Counted from the stretch's first letter, positions 9,067 to 18,661 are shown. The stretch is DNA of 64,000 nt from Avibacterium avium (GCF_900454535.1 NZ_UGSP01000001.1:741501-805500); one strand, 5' to 3'. The notes: generated by a model not told the origin, from the sequence alone. Made by a program: numbers and translations.

Positions 9067-9679
9067 AATGGGAGTGAGAATGTGGTTTTTGCTTATCTTG
9101 CTTGATGAGAATTTGCCACACAATACTTACCCCACTGCGCAAAATAAACACACTTAAAATGGCGCTAGCGACAATATCTATCCACTGAATTTGCCACAGC
9201 CACGCGCTTAGCCCCGCAATGATGGCGATAACAGAGCCAAATAAATCAGCCAGAACGTGTAAATAGGCTGCGCGAATATTTAAGTTTTCGTGATCACTTT
9301 TTAGCATTAACCACGCCACAATCATATTGACCAACAGCCCCACAATCGCCACGCCTAGCATTGGTAAGGCATTAATCGGTAAAGGATTTTGCCAGCGTTC
9401 AATGGCTTCCCATAAAATCCAAATCGCCACAATAATTAAAGAAAGCGCATTGAGCAGAGCGAAATATTTCTGTGTTTTATGGCTGAAAAATAGGGCGACA
9501 AAGGCAAGCAATAAAGAAAGGCTATCGTTTGCCATATGACCTGCGTCCGCCATTAATGTTAGGCTGTTGAAATAATAACCGCCGAGAAATTCGATCACCA
9601 TATAAGCGGTGATAATGGCAAAACTGAACGCTAAAATGCGTTGATTTTGTGAGCCGTGATCGTGGTGGTGATGGTGCAT
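9065..9679 (-). CDS. Cation diffusion facilitator (Zn2+/Co2+ type), without C-terminal domain
   Basis: Inner-membrane metal-proton antiporter of the CDF family. It starts with a His-rich segment (MHHHHHDHG), then shows six membrane segments with the metal-site motifs ADAGHMANDS (His-x3-Asp) in the second and HVLADLFGSV in the fifth. The start at 9679 is preferred over one ten codons upstream because AGGA lies six bases before it. At 204 residues it stops shortly after the sixth segment with a His-rich tail (KPHSHSH), lacking the cytoplasmic metal-sensing domain of about 90 residues found in most members such as ZitB. CTD-less CDFs exist, so it may be functional. Confidence 0.88.
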   Translation of the reverse strand: MHHHHHDHGSQNQRILAFSFAIITAYMVIEFLGGYYFNSLTLMADAGHMANDSLSLLLAFVALFFSHKTQKYFALLNALSLIIVAIWILWEAIERWQNPLPINALPMLGVAIVGLLVNMIVAWLMLKSDHENLNIRAAYLHVLADLFGSVIAIIAGLSAWLWQIQWIDIVASAILSVFILRSGVSIVWQILIKQDKQKPHSHSH

Positions 9680-9954
9680 AAATGATCCTAAATAAAAATT
9701 TGCCATAGTATAGGTTTAACTGGTGGTAAAGGTCAAGTTTTGGGGCTAGTTTTATAAAAATGCGAGAAAAAAGCACCGCACTTTGATCTTCGATTAATTA
9801 ATAATCAGTCCTTTTTTAGCTTTTAATTCACAATGCGAAAACGCTTTTTGATTTCGCTATCTTTTTGATTTTTAATGGTTTTATTCTTTTTTCTCATTAT
9901 GCTTATGGCAAACTTAGCATTTAATTCCCACCTATTCTGTATAAAACCACAATT

Positions 9955-10229
9955 TTATCCACAGAAATGCTGAATAACTCACAGTTTGACGATAAAAGTG
10001 CGGTGAAAATCCTGATAAAAATACAGTATGATTTTTTTCTAGGCGGTAATTGGAGTAAAAAAATGCGATCTTGGATCTTGGTTTTAGATCTTAATGATAA
10101 GTAAGGATCTGTTTTAACTTATTTTTAAATAAAGCATTTTTTATCCTTATGCACAAATAATTTGATTTTATTCCCGCACTTTTCACAATGTTATGCACAG
10201 CGTTGTGATTTTTATTCAATTTATTAACA
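9955..10229 (+). other. oriC: Candidate replication origin (DnaA boxes, GATC cluster, AT-rich)
   Basis: The 686 bases between the exporter and rppH hold no gene. They contain a consensus DnaA box TTATCCACA at 9955-9963, two TTATGCACA boxes at 10147-10155 and 10191-10199, and a one-mismatch box TTATTAACA at 10221-10229. A further one-mismatch site, TAATTCACA, is at about 9824. All face the same way. Four GATC sites lie within 43 bases (10067, 10074, 10087, 10106) in an AT-rich tract whose pieces resemble the E. coli 13-mers, for example GATCTGTTTTAAC at 10106. Two USS also occur at about 9774 and 9997. A DnaA-titration site is the main alternative. Confidence 0.55.
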
Positions 10230-10365
10230 GGTGGGAAGATTTTATCGAGTTAAATTCTGATAGAAAACCGTCTTAAAAGCGTGTTTGCGGGTTGTTAAAA
10301 CCTTGAGTTTGTGAAACAATTCACCAATTCAGAATTTAAAATTTTTAAAACTAAGGTGAACGATA

Positions 10366-10983
10366 GTGATCGATTTCGATGGCTACCGTCCGAATGTGGG
10401 AATTGTCATTTGCAACCGTAAAGGTCAGGTTTTGTGGGCGAAACGCTATGGGCAAAACTCGTGGCAGTTTCCGCAAGGCGGCATAAACGATAATGAAACG
10501 GCTGAGCAGGCGATGTATCGTGAGCTTTTTGAAGAAGTGGGTTTAACCCGTAAAGATGTTAAATTGCTTTATGTTTCAAAACAATGGTTGCGCTATAAAC
10601 TTCCTAAACGCTTATTACGCTACGACAGCAAACCAATGTGTATCGGACAAAAACAACGTTGGTTCTTATTGCAATTAGTTTCGGACGAAAAAGATATTAA
10701 TATGCAAACCACCAAATCGCCAGAATTTGATGGCTGGCGTTGGGTGAGTTTTTGGTATCCTGTGCGTCAGGTTGTGCCTTTCAAAAAAGAAGTGTACCGC
10801 AAAGCAATGAAGGAATTTGCGGCGGTATTATTTAATGGGAAAAATCAGCCAAATTCCTATTCTCAAGAACAGAAGTCTTCGCCAACCCATTCTGCAACAA
10901 ATACGGCGAACAAACATTCTGGTAAAAAATATTCATCAGGCAAATTCCATAAACGTTCATTTCATCGAACAAAGGGGGCATAA
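10366..10983 (+). CDS. rppH: RppH, RNA pyrophosphohydrolase
   Basis: Nudix enzyme that removes pyrophosphate from the 5' end of mRNA and so triggers RNase E decay. It has 205 residues and starts with GTG at 10366, preceded by AAGGTG; homology starts at once with [15 protein letters not shown]. The Nudix box is complete ([20 protein letters not shown] then VGL). [20 protein letters not shown] is also typical. A basic, Ser/Asn-rich tail of about 45 residues extends beyond the E. coli protein. It begins the rppH-TSUP-lgt-thyA-tadA block and overlaps the next gene by one base. Confidence 0.96.
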   Translation: MIDFDGYRPNVGIVICNRKGQVLWAKRYGQNSWQFPQGGINDNETAEQAMYRELFEEVGLTRKDVKLLYVSKQWLRYKLPKRLLRYDSKPMCIGQKQRWFLLQLVSDEKDINMQTTKSPEFDGWRWVSFWYPVRQVVPFKKEVYRKAMKEFAAVLFNGKNQPNSYSQEQKSSPTHSATNTANKHSGKKYSSGKFHKRSFHRTKGA

Positions 10984-11774
10984 TGCTGAGCTTTTTTCTT
11001 ATTTGTTTAATTGTCGGCTGTGTGGTCGGCTTTTTAGCGGGCTTATTTGGCATTGGCGGCGGGCTGATTATCGTTCCCGTGTTGGTTTATTTATTGCCAA
11101 TGGTTGATGTGCCTAGCGAACTTTTGATGTCCACGGCATTGGGAACCTCTTTCGCCACCATTGTAGTAACCGGCTTTTCTTCGGCGCAACGTCATCACAA
11201 GCTCGGCAATATTGTTTGGCCAGCGGTGAAAGTGCTTGCCCCTGTGATTATGGTAACGACCTTTATTTCAGGGCTTTTTGTCGGCAATTTAGATAAAAGC
11301 GTATCAAGCAAATTATTTGCCTGCTTGGTAGTGTATCTCGCGGTGAAAATGTTGCTTTCGATTAAACCGAAAGAAGTGAAAAAAGCGCTCACTACCACCT
11401 CTTCTGTGATTGGTGGGATTCTGATTGGGATAGCTTCCAGCATTGCGGGCATTGGCGGCGGTGGTTTTATTGTGCCGTTTTTGAATGGACGTGGTATTGA
11501 AATGAAAAAAGCCATCGGCTCATCAGCATTTTGTGGAATGTTGCTTGGCCTTTCAGGAATGCTGAGCTTTATTGTGGGCGGCTGGGGACAAGCAAATATG
11601 CCAAGTTATTCATTAGGTTATGTGTATTTACCTGCTGTGGTGGGGATTACGGCAACCTCATTTTTTACTTCAAAACTCGGGGCTAGCACCACAGATAAAT
11701 TGCCGGTGAAAACCCTAAAACGTTATTTTGCCGTGCTATTGATCTGTATTGCGATCAATATGCTTATGAAATAA
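10983..11774 (+). CDS. TSUP-family (TauE/SafE) anion permease
   Basis: Inner-membrane protein of 263 residues with eight or so hydrophobic segments. It shows the internal duplication of the TSUP family: FLAGLFGIGGGLIIVPVLV in the first half and SSIAGIGGGGFIVPFL in the second. Family members export sulfite, sulfoacetate or other anions; no substrate can be assigned. Its ATG overlaps the rppH stop (TAATG), and lgt follows after nine bases, the same order as in H. influenzae. Confidence 0.88.
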   Translation: MLSFFLICLIVGCVVGFLAGLFGIGGGLIIVPVLVYLLPMVDVPSELLMSTALGTSFATIVVTGFSSAQRHHKLGNIVWPAVKVLAPVIMVTTFISGLFVGNLDKSVSSKLFACLVVYLAVKMLLSIKPKEVKKALTTTSSVIGGILIGIASSIAGIGGGGFIVPFLNGRGIEMKKAIGSSAFCGMLLGLSGMLSFIVGGWGQANMPSYSLGYVYLPAVVGITATSFFTSKLGASTTDKLPVKTLKRYFAVLLICIAINMLMK

Positions 11775-11783
11775 AGGAACTGT

Positions 11784-12584
11784 ATGACTTCACAATTTTT
11801 AACTTTTCCCCAATTTGATCCAGTGATTTTCCAACTAGGGCCTGTTGCCTTGCGTTGGTATGGATTAATGTATTTAATCGGCTTTGTGTTTGCGCGCTGG
11901 CTTGCGGTTCGCCGAGCCAACCACCCAAATAGCGGCTGGACAACAGAACAAGTGGACAGCCTACTATTTAACGGTTTTCTTGGCGTATTTCTTGGTGGTC
12001 GCATCGGTTATGTGATGTTCTACCAGTTCGATTATTTCTTGCAAGATCCAATGTATTTATTCCGCGTGTGGGAAGGGGGAATGTCTTTCCACGGCGGCTT
12101 AATTGGCGTGATTTTGGCAATGTTTATCACCGCAAAATTACAACACCGCGGCTTTTGGGCGACAGCAGATTTTGTTGCGCCACTTATTCCTTTTGGCTTA
12201 GGAATGGGGCGTATTGGTAACTTTATTAATGATGAGCTTTGGGGGCGTGTAACAGACGTGCCTTGGGCGGTATTGTTCCCTTCTGGCGGTTATTTACCGC
12301 GACACCCTTCGCAACTTTACGAAGCAGTATTAGAGGGCTTGGTGTTATTTATTATCCTTAATCTGTTTATTAAAAAGCCACGTCCAGCAGGTTCTGTGGC
12401 GGGATTATTTTTAGTCGGCTACGGCACATTCCGTTTTATTATTGAATATTTCCGTGAGCCTGATGCGCAACTCGGCTTATTCTTCCAACAGCACATTTCA
12501 ATGGGGCAAATTCTCTCATTGCCAATGATTTTGCTCGGTGCGCTGATTATGCTTATGGCTTACAAAAGTGCGCTAAAAAAATAA
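11784..12584 (+). CDS. lgt: Lgt, prolipoprotein diacylglyceryl transferase
   Basis: Integral inner-membrane enzyme that transfers diacylglycerol from phosphatidylglycerol to the cysteine of prolipoproteins, the first step of lipoprotein maturation. It has 266 residues and seven membrane segments. The Lgt signature [18 protein letters not shown] and the segment [13 protein letters not shown] are intact, as is the conserved YGLMYLIGF near the N-terminus. The gene is tightly linked to the TSUP permease and to thyA, 30 bases downstream. Confidence 0.97.
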   Translation: MTSQFLTFPQFDPVIFQLGPVALRWYGLMYLIGFVFARWLAVRRANHPNSGWTTEQVDSLLFNGFLGVFLGGRIGYVMFYQFDYFLQDPMYLFRVWEGGMSFHGGLIGVILAMFITAKLQHRGFWATADFVAPLIPFGLGMGRIGNFINDELWGRVTDVPWAVLFPSGGYLPRHPSQLYEAVLEGLVLFIILNLFIKKPRPAGSVAGLFLVGYGTFRFIIEYFREPDAQLGLFFQQHISMGQILSLPMILLGALIMLMAYKSALKK

Positions 12585-12614
12585 GGAAAATGAGGAAAAT
12601 AGGGGAAATTTACA

Positions 12615-13466
12615 ATGCGTCAATATTTAGATTTATGCCAAAACATCATTGATAACGGCACTTGGGTGGAAAATGAACGTACTGGAAAACGCTGTTTAAC
12701 CCTGATTAACGCTGATCTTACCTACAATGTGGCGGACAATGAATTTCCGCTAATCACTACGCGAAAAAGTTACTGGAAAGCGGCGATTGCGGAATTTTTA
12801 GGCTATATTCGTGGCTACGACAACGCCGCAGATTTCCGCCAGCTTGGCACAAAAACGTGGGACGCCAACGCCAATGAAAATCAGGCTTGGTTGAATAATC
12901 CACACCGCAAAGGCACAGACGATATGGGGCGTGTTTACGGCGTTCAAGGGCGTGCTTGGCGTAAACCTAACGGCGAAACCCTCGATCAGTTGCGTAAAGT
13001 AGTGAATGACTTAAGCAAAGGGCTAGACGATCGCGGCGAGATCATCACGTTTTATAACCCTGGCGAAATTGAACTCGGCTGTTTACGTCCTTGTATGCAC
13101 ACGCACACCTTTTCTTTGCTTGGTGATACGCTCTATTTAACCAGCTATCAGCGTTCTTGCGATGTGCCACTCGGGCTGAATTTTAATCAAATTCAAGTAT
13201 TTACTTTCTTAGCATTAATGGCGCAGATTACAGGGAAAAAAGCAGGAATGGCGTATCATAAAATCGTCAATGCGCATATTTATGAAGATCAGCTTGAGCT
13301 TATGCAAAATGTTCAACTCAAGCGTGAACCATTGCCACTACCGAAGTTAGAAATTAATCCTGACATCAAAACCCTTGAGGATCTAGAAACTTGGGTAACA
13401 ATGGATGATTTCAAGGTCATTGGCTATGAATCTCACCCTGCGATTAAATATCCTTTCTCGGTGTAA
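12615..13466 (+). CDS. thyA: ThyA, thymidylate synthase
   Basis: Converts dUMP to dTMP with methylene-tetrahydrofolate as methyl donor. It has 283 residues, longer than the 264 of E. coli. The catalytic cysteine lies in [12 protein letters not shown], and the dUMP-binding segment [16 protein letters not shown] is complete, as is [10 protein letters not shown]. The start at 12615 has only a weak ribosome binding site (GGGGAAAT) but matches where homology begins. It works with dcd at 19.3 kb in thymidylate supply. Confidence 0.97.
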   Translation: MRQYLDLCQNIIDNGTWVENERTGKRCLTLINADLTYNVADNEFPLITTRKSYWKAAIAEFLGYIRGYDNAADFRQLGTKTWDANANENQAWLNNPHRKGTDDMGRVYGVQGRAWRKPNGETLDQLRKVVNDLSKGLDDRGEIITFYNPGEIELGCLRPCMHTHTFSLLGDTLYLTSYQRSCDVPLGLNFNQIQVFTFLALMAQITGKKAGMAYHKIVNAHIYEDQLELMQNVQLKREPLPLPKLEINPDIKTLEDLETWVTMDDFKVIGYESHPAIKYPFSV

Positions 13467-13525
13467 GATAAAAAGAGCAAAATGAAAAAATTGCGCCCAA
13501 AAGCATCGCACTTTATTCTCTCAAT

Positions 13526-13551
13526 CAGCCAATGTATGGCTGATTTTTCAC
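13526..13551 (+). terminator. Terminator of thyA
   Basis: AATCAGCC and TGGCTGATT pair around a short loop, followed by TTTTC. It separates thyA from tadA. Confidence 0.75.
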
Positions 13552-13579
13552 ATTCTTTCAGTGCATAAGGAAAACAAAA

Positions 13580-14095
13580 GTGCGGTCGGATTTTGATGAA
13601 AAAATGATGCGCTACGCCCTAAGCCTTGCCGATAAAGCCGAAGCCTTAGGGGAAATTCCTGTGGGCGCTGTGCTAGTTGATGATGAAGGAAATATTGTGG
13701 CAGAGGGCTGGAATTTATCCATTATTCAGCACGATCCCACCGCGCACGCCGAAATTGTGGCACTGCGCCAAGCGGGGCAAGCGCAACAAAACTACCGCCT
13801 ACTCAACACCACACTGTATGTTACCCTTGAACCTTGCACAATGTGCGCAGGGGCGATTTTACATAGTCGAATCAAACGGTTAGTATTCGGGGCTTATGAT
13901 CTAAAAACTGGGGCAGTGGGGTCGCGTTTTCATTTTTTTGATGATTATAAAATGAACCACAGCCTTGAAATTACAGGTGGTGTGCTGCAAGAAGAATGTA
14001 GCCAAAAACTCAGCGCTTTCTTTCAAAAACGGCGTGAACAGAAAAAGCAGCAGAAGTTAGCACAGAAAAGTGCAGAAAATAGTTCTGCAAAATAA
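13580..14095 (+). CDS. tadA: TadA, tRNA-specific adenosine deaminase
   Basis: Deaminates the wobble adenosine (A34 to inosine) of tRNA-Arg(ACG). It has 171 residues. The zinc site is complete: HAEIVAL (His and catalytic Glu) and PCTMCAGA (two Cys). The best start is GTG at 13580, nine bases after AAGG, which gives the expected N-terminal length before MRYALSLADKA. This GTG lies inside a USS (AAGTGCGGT, 13578-13586), so the uptake sequence codes for the first residues. ATG codons at about 13604 are alternatives that would shorten helix one. Confidence 0.93.
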   Translation: MRSDFDEKMMRYALSLADKAEALGEIPVGAVLVDDEGNIVAEGWNLSIIQHDPTAHAEIVALRQAGQAQQNYRLLNTTLYVTLEPCTMCAGAILHSRIKRLVFGAYDLKTGAVGSRFHFFDDYKMNHSLEITGGVLQEECSQKLSAFFQKRREQKKQQKLAQKSAENSSAK

Positions 14096-14106
14096 AGTCA
14101 GATAAT

Positions 14107-14162
14107 AAAAAGTGCGGTGATTTTTTGCTAAATTTTAACAAATTTTCCACCGCACTTTTTTA
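14107..14162 (+). terminator. Inverted-USS terminator between tadA and afuC
   Basis: AAAAAGTGCGGTG (14107-14119) pairs with CACCGCACTTTTT (14148-14160): two head-to-head uptake sequences forming a stem ending in T. The genes converge here, so it can serve both strands. Confidence 0.88.
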
Positions 14163-14195
14163 ATCGGCTGTTGTAAGCCATTGCAACGAAATGCA

Positions 14196-15245
14196 CTATT
14201 CTTTTTTCAGTAAGAACACGCCATAGTCAGCAAAATGCACATAGGCTTGTTTGATAGCAGGATCAAAACTATCAGGCTGGCAGTTGATGAGTAGCGGTTT
14301 GCCGCCCCATTGCGCTACAATTTCCCAGTGATTGCCCATATATACCGCATTTTGAATTTCACAGCGTTGAGCAGCATCGCCTTGTGCTGAAAGGCGTACT
14401 GCTTCAGGGCGAATGCCGACCAAACATTCTCCGTCTGGCAAACCGAAGGATTGCACATTTGGCAAGGTGAACGCATATTGATTAACCGTTATCGTGCCGT
14501 TTTCAAGTTTGCCGTCAAAGATGCTACTTTCCCCCATAAAGTTAGCTAAAAACAATGAGTTAGGGTGTTGATAAAGTTCTTTCGCAGAAGCCTTTTGCAT
14601 AATTTTGCCTTTGTGCATTACGATCACTTCATCAGACACGGCGAACGCTTCGCTTTGATCGTGAGTAACATAAAGGGAGGTGATGCCAAGGCGTTGTTGC
14701 AGCTCGCGGATTTTCTCACGCATACTACGGCGTAAATTGGCGTCAAGATTGCTCAGTGGTTCATCAAACAATAGCACTTTAGGTTTTAGCACCAGCGCAC
14801 GCGCTAAGGCGACACGTTGTTGCTGGCCACCTGAGATTTGATCCACATAGCGATCTTCAAAGCCCGCCAAATCCACCAATTCCAAGGCTTCTTTAACCCG
14901 CTGTTTGCGCTCTGCTGATCCCACGCCCTGCATACGCAACCCGTAGCCCACATTATCCCCAATGGACATATGTGGAAACAACGCATAAGACTGAAACACG
15001 ATACAAATATCACGATTTTGAATGGAGGATTTGGTGACATCTTCTCCATCAATAAAAATCTGCCCAGCAGTAGGGCTTTCTAGCCCTGCTACAAGGCGTA
15101 GCACGGTGGTTTTTCCGCAACCAGAAGGCCCGAGCAGGGTAACCATTGAGCCTTGTTTAATGGAAAGATTCAGATCATCGATCACCACCGCTTTACCAAA
15201 GGATTTGGTCACATTTTTTAACACTAAAAAATCATTATTCTTCAT
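14196..15245 (-). CDS. afuC: AfuC, ABC transporter ATPase (sugar-phosphate/ferric family)
   Basis: ATP-hydrolysing subunit of the AfuABC importer. It has 349 residues: an ABC domain with Walker [11 protein letters not shown]-loop, signature [14 protein letters not shown], Walker [13 protein letters not shown] and the switch His in YVTHDQSEA, then a C-terminal regulatory TOBE-type domain (about 240 to the end). It is the last gene of the leftward afuA-afuB-afuC operon, 12 bases after afuB. The group was first annotated as ferric-ion uptake. AfuABC of Actinobacillus pleuropneumoniae was later shown to import hexose phosphates. Confidence 0.92.
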   Translation of the reverse strand: MKNNDFLVLKNVTKSFGKAVVIDDLNLSIKQGSMVTLLGPSGCGKTTVLRLVAGLESPTAGQIFIDGEDVTKSSIQNRDICIVFQSYALFPHMSIGDNVGYGLRMQGVGSAERKQRVKEALELVDLAGFEDRYVDQISGGQQQRVALARALVLKPKVLLFDEPLSNLDANLRRSMREKIRELQQRLGITSLYVTHDQSEAFAVSDEVIVMHKGKIMQKASAKELYQHPNSLFLANFMGESSIFDGKLENGTITVNQYAFTLPNVQSFGLPDGECLVGIRPEAVRLSAQGDAAQRCEIQNAVYMGNHWEIVAQWGGKPLLINCQPDSFDPAIKQAYVHFADYGVFLLKKE

Positions 15246-15257
15246 TTTTACAACCTA

Positions 15258-17315
15258 TTAATTCATTTTTTTCGCTTTAGAACGAGCAATTCGCGTGTCG
15301 CCCACCAACCAGTCAAATAGCAAAATAATTGCCATCATTACCACGATTAAAATTGAGCCATAAGCAATGGCAACGCCGTATTCGCCGTCTTCTACGCGGT
15401 TTAGAATATAAGAAGTGGCAACCCTTGTATCTGCAGTAACTAAGAAGACAATGGCGCTGACTGTGGTCATTGCGCGCACAAAACTGGTTACCAACGCGGA
15501 GAGCAACGCGGGCTTAAGCAGTGGGAAGACAATATACCAAATGGTTTTTAACGAGCTGCCTTTGAGTGAAAGCGAGGCTTCATCAAGGGATTTATCAAGC
15601 TGCCCTAAACCCGCCACCGCAGCACGCATACCCACAGGCATATTACGCATTACCATTGAAAGCACGATGATGATGCTTGTCCCCGTGATATAAATTGGCG
15701 CATTGTTAAAGGCGAGAATATAGGAAACCCCTGCCACCGTTCCCGGTACAGCAAAGCAAAGCAAGGTTAAAAATTCAAGGGTTTTCTTGCCTTTAAAATC
15801 ACGGCGCACGGTGATGTAGGCAATCAATAAGCCAAAAATCGCTGTAATCGGGGCTGCAGTAGCGGCAAAAATCACCGTATGAATCAGCGATGGCCAAGCG
15901 CCGTCACTAAAGCCTTGCCCGAATAAGGTGAGATAATGTTTAAAGGTGAAAGTGTAATCCACGCCCCAGTTCATTGTAAAGCTACCGTAGAAAATACTGC
16001 CGTATAGCACCGCATTAAACAGCACCCAGAAACCAAGGGTAAAAATAATGAAAAATTTCATCGCACTTGGCAAATCTTGCACATCACCGCGATAAGATTT
16101 GCCTGAAACGGTAACATAAGAGCGATTGCCGATCCATAAATATTGGATCACAAAAATCGCCAAAGAGAAGATCAGCAAAATACTGCCTAAGGTGCTGGCC
16201 GAAGCGTAATCTAACTGCGAGCCTGCAATGTAGAAATAAATTTGCGAAGAAATCACATCAAAGCTACCACCTAGCACAAGTGGGGTACTAAAATCGGCTA
16301 AAGATTGGATTGCCACCACTAAAAAGGCATTGGCAAGCGCTGGTTTGAGCAAGGGGAAAATAATATTGAAAAAGGCTTGATAGCGGTTTGAGCGTAGCGT
16401 ATATGCCGCTTCTTCAATAGATGGATGAATGGATTTTAACGCCCCTTCTAAAATCATAAAAGCCATTGGCGTTAGCGCAAGCGTGTGGGCGATGATAATC
16501 CCAGTAAAACCATATAACCAGTTGCTGCTAAAGCCAAAATATTGCACTAAAAACTCCGTAACATAACCTGAACGCCCAAGCATTAAGGTTACCCCTAACC
16601 CTACCACAAAAGGCGGAGTTACAATCGGCAAAATGGAGAAAATTTTTCCGATCACCGCGGTGCGTTTAGCAATGCGTGTGGTGTAAAGAGCAAAAATCAA
16701 ACCAAATAATGTAGCTAAAATGCCCACCGTAATTGCTACACTAAGGGAATTACCGATAATCCGAATGATGTAAGGTTTTTCGACAATGCTGATTACTTGG
16801 CTTGGCACAAATTCCCCGTTGTCATAAAACATCGAGATAAAAATCGCCAAGGTGGGATACACAATGAAAAAGAAAATCAGCAAGACAATGCTAATGAGCG
16901 AGGCGATGATGAATTTATCCCCTTGCATCACCTTCATTTTTGCCAAGCCTTGAGTGGCAAGGGCAATCAGGCTCAACATTAGGACAAAAACGGAATAGCC
17001 GAGATTGAATTTTTCTATTGTGGCAGAAATAAACACAAATAGGAAAATTGCCAACACCGCCAGAAATTCTGCCAGACCTTGCTGTCGTTCCCCTTTCCCT
17101 TTGAAAACAGCAGACAGGATTGGCACGAAAGCTAATGCAGCAAACCAAAACCAACTTAAATTAAAGCTTGCCCAGCCCATTGATTCATAAATTTCATCAG
17201 GCGTGGATTCCGCCAAGCCATAATACAACGCCATAGAAGGCAAACAGATAAAGCCCAACAACGCGAGCAAAATCCAAAATAGGCTACTATTAAACATCTG
17301 TGCCAATTTATTCAT
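15258..17315 (-). CDS. afuB: AfuB, fused ABC permease
   Basis: Inner-membrane channel of AfuABC. At 685 residues it is a double permease: two BinA-type domains joined in one chain, each with an EAA loop (EEAAYTLRSNRYQAFFNIIF and DEASLSLKGSSLKTIWYIVF, which contact AfuC), preceded by extra N-terminal membrane segments. About 14-16 hydrophobic segments are visible. It lies between afuA and afuC in one operon. The fused arrangement is normal for AfuB/FbpB-type permeases, so no fusion event specific to this strain is implied. Confidence 0.92.
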   Translation of the reverse strand: MNKLAQMFNSSLFWILLALLGFICLPSMALYYGLAESTPDEIYESMGWASFNLSWFWFAALAFVPILSAVFKGKGERQQGLAEFLAVLAIFLFVFISATIEKFNLGYSVFVLMLSLIALATQGLAKMKVMQGDKFIIASLISIVLLIFFFIVYPTLAIFISMFYDNGEFVPSQVISIVEKPYIIRIIGNSLSVAITVGILATLFGLIFALYTTRIAKRTAVIGKIFSILPIVTPPFVVGLGVTLMLGRSGYVTEFLVQYFGFSSNWLYGFTGIIIAHTLALTPMAFMILEGALKSIHPSIEEAAYTLRSNRYQAFFNIIFPLLKPALANAFLVVAIQSLADFSTPLVLGGSFDVISSQIYFYIAGSQLDYASASTLGSILLIFSLAIFVIQYLWIGNRSYVTVSGKSYRGDVQDLPSAMKFFIIFTLGFWVLFNAVLYGSIFYGSFTMNWGVDYTFTFKHYLTLFGQGFSDGAWPSLIHTVIFAATAAPITAIFGLLIAYITVRRDFKGKKTLEFLTLLCFAVPGTVAGVSYILAFNNAPIYITGTSIIIVLSMVMRNMPVGMRAAVAGLGQLDKSLDEASLSLKGSSLKTIWYIVFPLLKPALLSALVTSFVRAMTTVSAIVFLVTADTRVATSYILNRVEDGEYGVAIAYGSILIVVMMAIILLFDWLVGDTRIARSKAKKMN

Positions 17316-17373
17316 AATCTTTCCGTAAGAGATGATAGAGTATCTTGTTATAACAAAAACCTTAAGGAGAATA

Positions 17374-17391
17374 AAGGCGGTTTTCCGCCTT
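17374..17391 (-). terminator. Hairpin between afuA and afuB
   Basis: AAGGCGG and CCGCCTT around TTTT directly after the afuA stop. With few T after it in the direction of transcription, it more likely stabilises the afuA message or ends only part of the transcripts, raising binding-protein yield over the permease. Confidence 0.6.
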
Positions 17392-17396
17392 ACTAT

Positions 17397-18437
17397 TTAC
17401 TGTGCCAATTTCACTTCATTAACCCATTTGTTAATCAAGCGTTTGCGTTCTTCTGATGCACCGTATTTCTCAAAATCATAATTGATGAGATTAAGTTTGG
17501 TTGGATCAAACGCGGTTGGTGATTGTTCGGCGGTGGTGTTGGTCAGTGTTTGGAAAGCACGGCCTTTTTTCCACGCTAATTCTTGGCCTTCTTTTGATAA
17601 TGCCCAATCCACGAATAATTTAGCGTTATCTAAGTTACGCGCGCCTTTTAAGATACTCACACCGCCAAGTTCATAGCCAGTGCCTTCGCAAGGCACGACT
17701 AATTCAATTGGCGCGCCCTGTTGTTTTTCAAGGGCGTAATCGTGTAGGAAGCCAATCCCAACTGTGGTTTCACCTCTAGCGGTGTTGCGTGAAGGGGTGA
17801 TGCCTGATTTGGTATATTGAGAAATGTTCGGGTGAAGTTGTTTGAAGAAATCAAAGGTTTGATCTTCGCCCCATAATTGTACAAAGGTAGCAATGGCGGT
17901 GTACGCGGTGCCTGAACTTTGTGGATCGGCCACTTGAATTTCGCCTTTTAAGCGTGGATCGGTTAAGTCTTTCCAGCATTTAGGGACTTCAGTGATGCCT
18001 AATTTTTTCAAGCGTTCCGTGTTTACCCCAAAGCCTAAAATCCCCATATAAATGGCGGATGTGTAGTTACCTTTGACTTTGGCAGGATCTTGGAATCTCG
18101 GCATAATTTGATCGACATTTGGCGAGCGGTAGGCTTCTAATAAACCCAGTTCGCCAGCTTGAGATTGGGGATCGAGCGTGCCGCCATACCATACATCAGC
18201 TTGCGGATTTTTCTTTTCCGCTTCAATTTTCGCAAAGGTGCTGCCTGAACCATTACGGATAAAAGACGTTTTCACATCATATTTTTTGCCGAAAGCTTGA
18301 GTTTCAGCTTCACACATTTCATTTGTGGCACTGCAATATACCACCAAGCGTCCTTTGGCTTGTGCTTGCACACTGAAGATTAAGGCAGAAGTGGCAAGTG
18401 CGGTGGAAATTGCGAGAGAAATTGCTTTACATTTCAT
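17397..18437 (-). CDS. afuA: AfuA, periplasmic binding protein (probable hexose-phosphate)
   Basis: Substrate-binding protein of 346 residues with a signal peptide (cleavage near AQA-KG). The mature start GRLVVYCSATNEMCEAE and the segments GTLDPQSQAGE, VADPQSSGTAYTA and GVSILKGARNLDNAKLF match AfuA of Pasteurellaceae. There is no adjacent Tyr-Tyr pair of the kind FbpA proteins use to hold ferric iron, which argues against iron as substrate. A CRP site in front of the gene also fits sugar-phosphate uptake. AAGGAG precedes the ATG. A USS lies in the signal-peptide codons. Confidence 0.9.
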   Translation of the reverse strand: MKCKAISLAISTALATSALIFSVQAQAKGRLVVYCSATNEMCEAETQAFGKKYDVKTSFIRNGSGSTFAKIEAEKKNPQADVWYGGTLDPQSQAGELGLLEAYRSPNVDQIMPRFQDPAKVKGNYTSAIYMGILGFGVNTERLKKLGITEVPKCWKDLTDPRLKGEIQVADPQSSGTAYTAIATFVQLWGEDQTFDFFKQLHPNISQYTKSGITPSRNTARGETTVGIGFLHDYALEKQQGAPIELVVPCEGTGYELGGVSILKGARNLDNAKLFVDWALSKEGQELAWKKGRAFQTLTNTTAEQSPTAFDPTKLNLINYDFEKYGASEERKRLINKWVNEVKLAQ

Positions 18438-18505
18438 TGTGGTACTCCTTATGGTTTGGCGGAAAATCGCCTAGATCATTGATTAATCTCAATTAAATGA
18501 GCCTA

Positions 18506-18548
18506 ATCCTATCCGAATGGAGTAAAAAATGCTGTGAACCACTTCACA
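18506..18548 (-). promoter_or_regulatory. CRP-dependent afuA promoter
   Basis: TGTGA-ACCACT-TCACA at 18533-18548 has both CRP half-sites perfect with the right 6-base spacer. Leftward, a TAGGAT at 18511-18506 can serve as -10 element, giving a start near 18499 and placing the CRP site at -41.5, the class II geometry. The site lies 96 bases before the afuA start and also 114 bases before udk. Confidence 0.75.
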
Positions 18549-18661
18549 AAACGAAAGATTTCTTTCGTTTTATTTCATTAAAAGGGGGAAACTATTATTA
18601 AAAAACAAAATTTTTCTTTATAATCCTACAATCACTGTAACTCGTCTAGTTGAGCCATATT

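Noticed and set aside
14196-18437. Ferric-iron transporter FbpABC
   Set aside because: No Tyr-Tyr iron motif in the binding protein, and closer match to AfuA; the CRP site also speaks for sugar phosphate. Iron is not fully excluded.
18551-18575. Hairpin ACGAAAGA/TCTTTCGT as a terminator between afuA and udk
   Set aside because: It lies in a divergent promoter region where no transcript needs ending; it may affect udk leader RNA, but I see no evidence.
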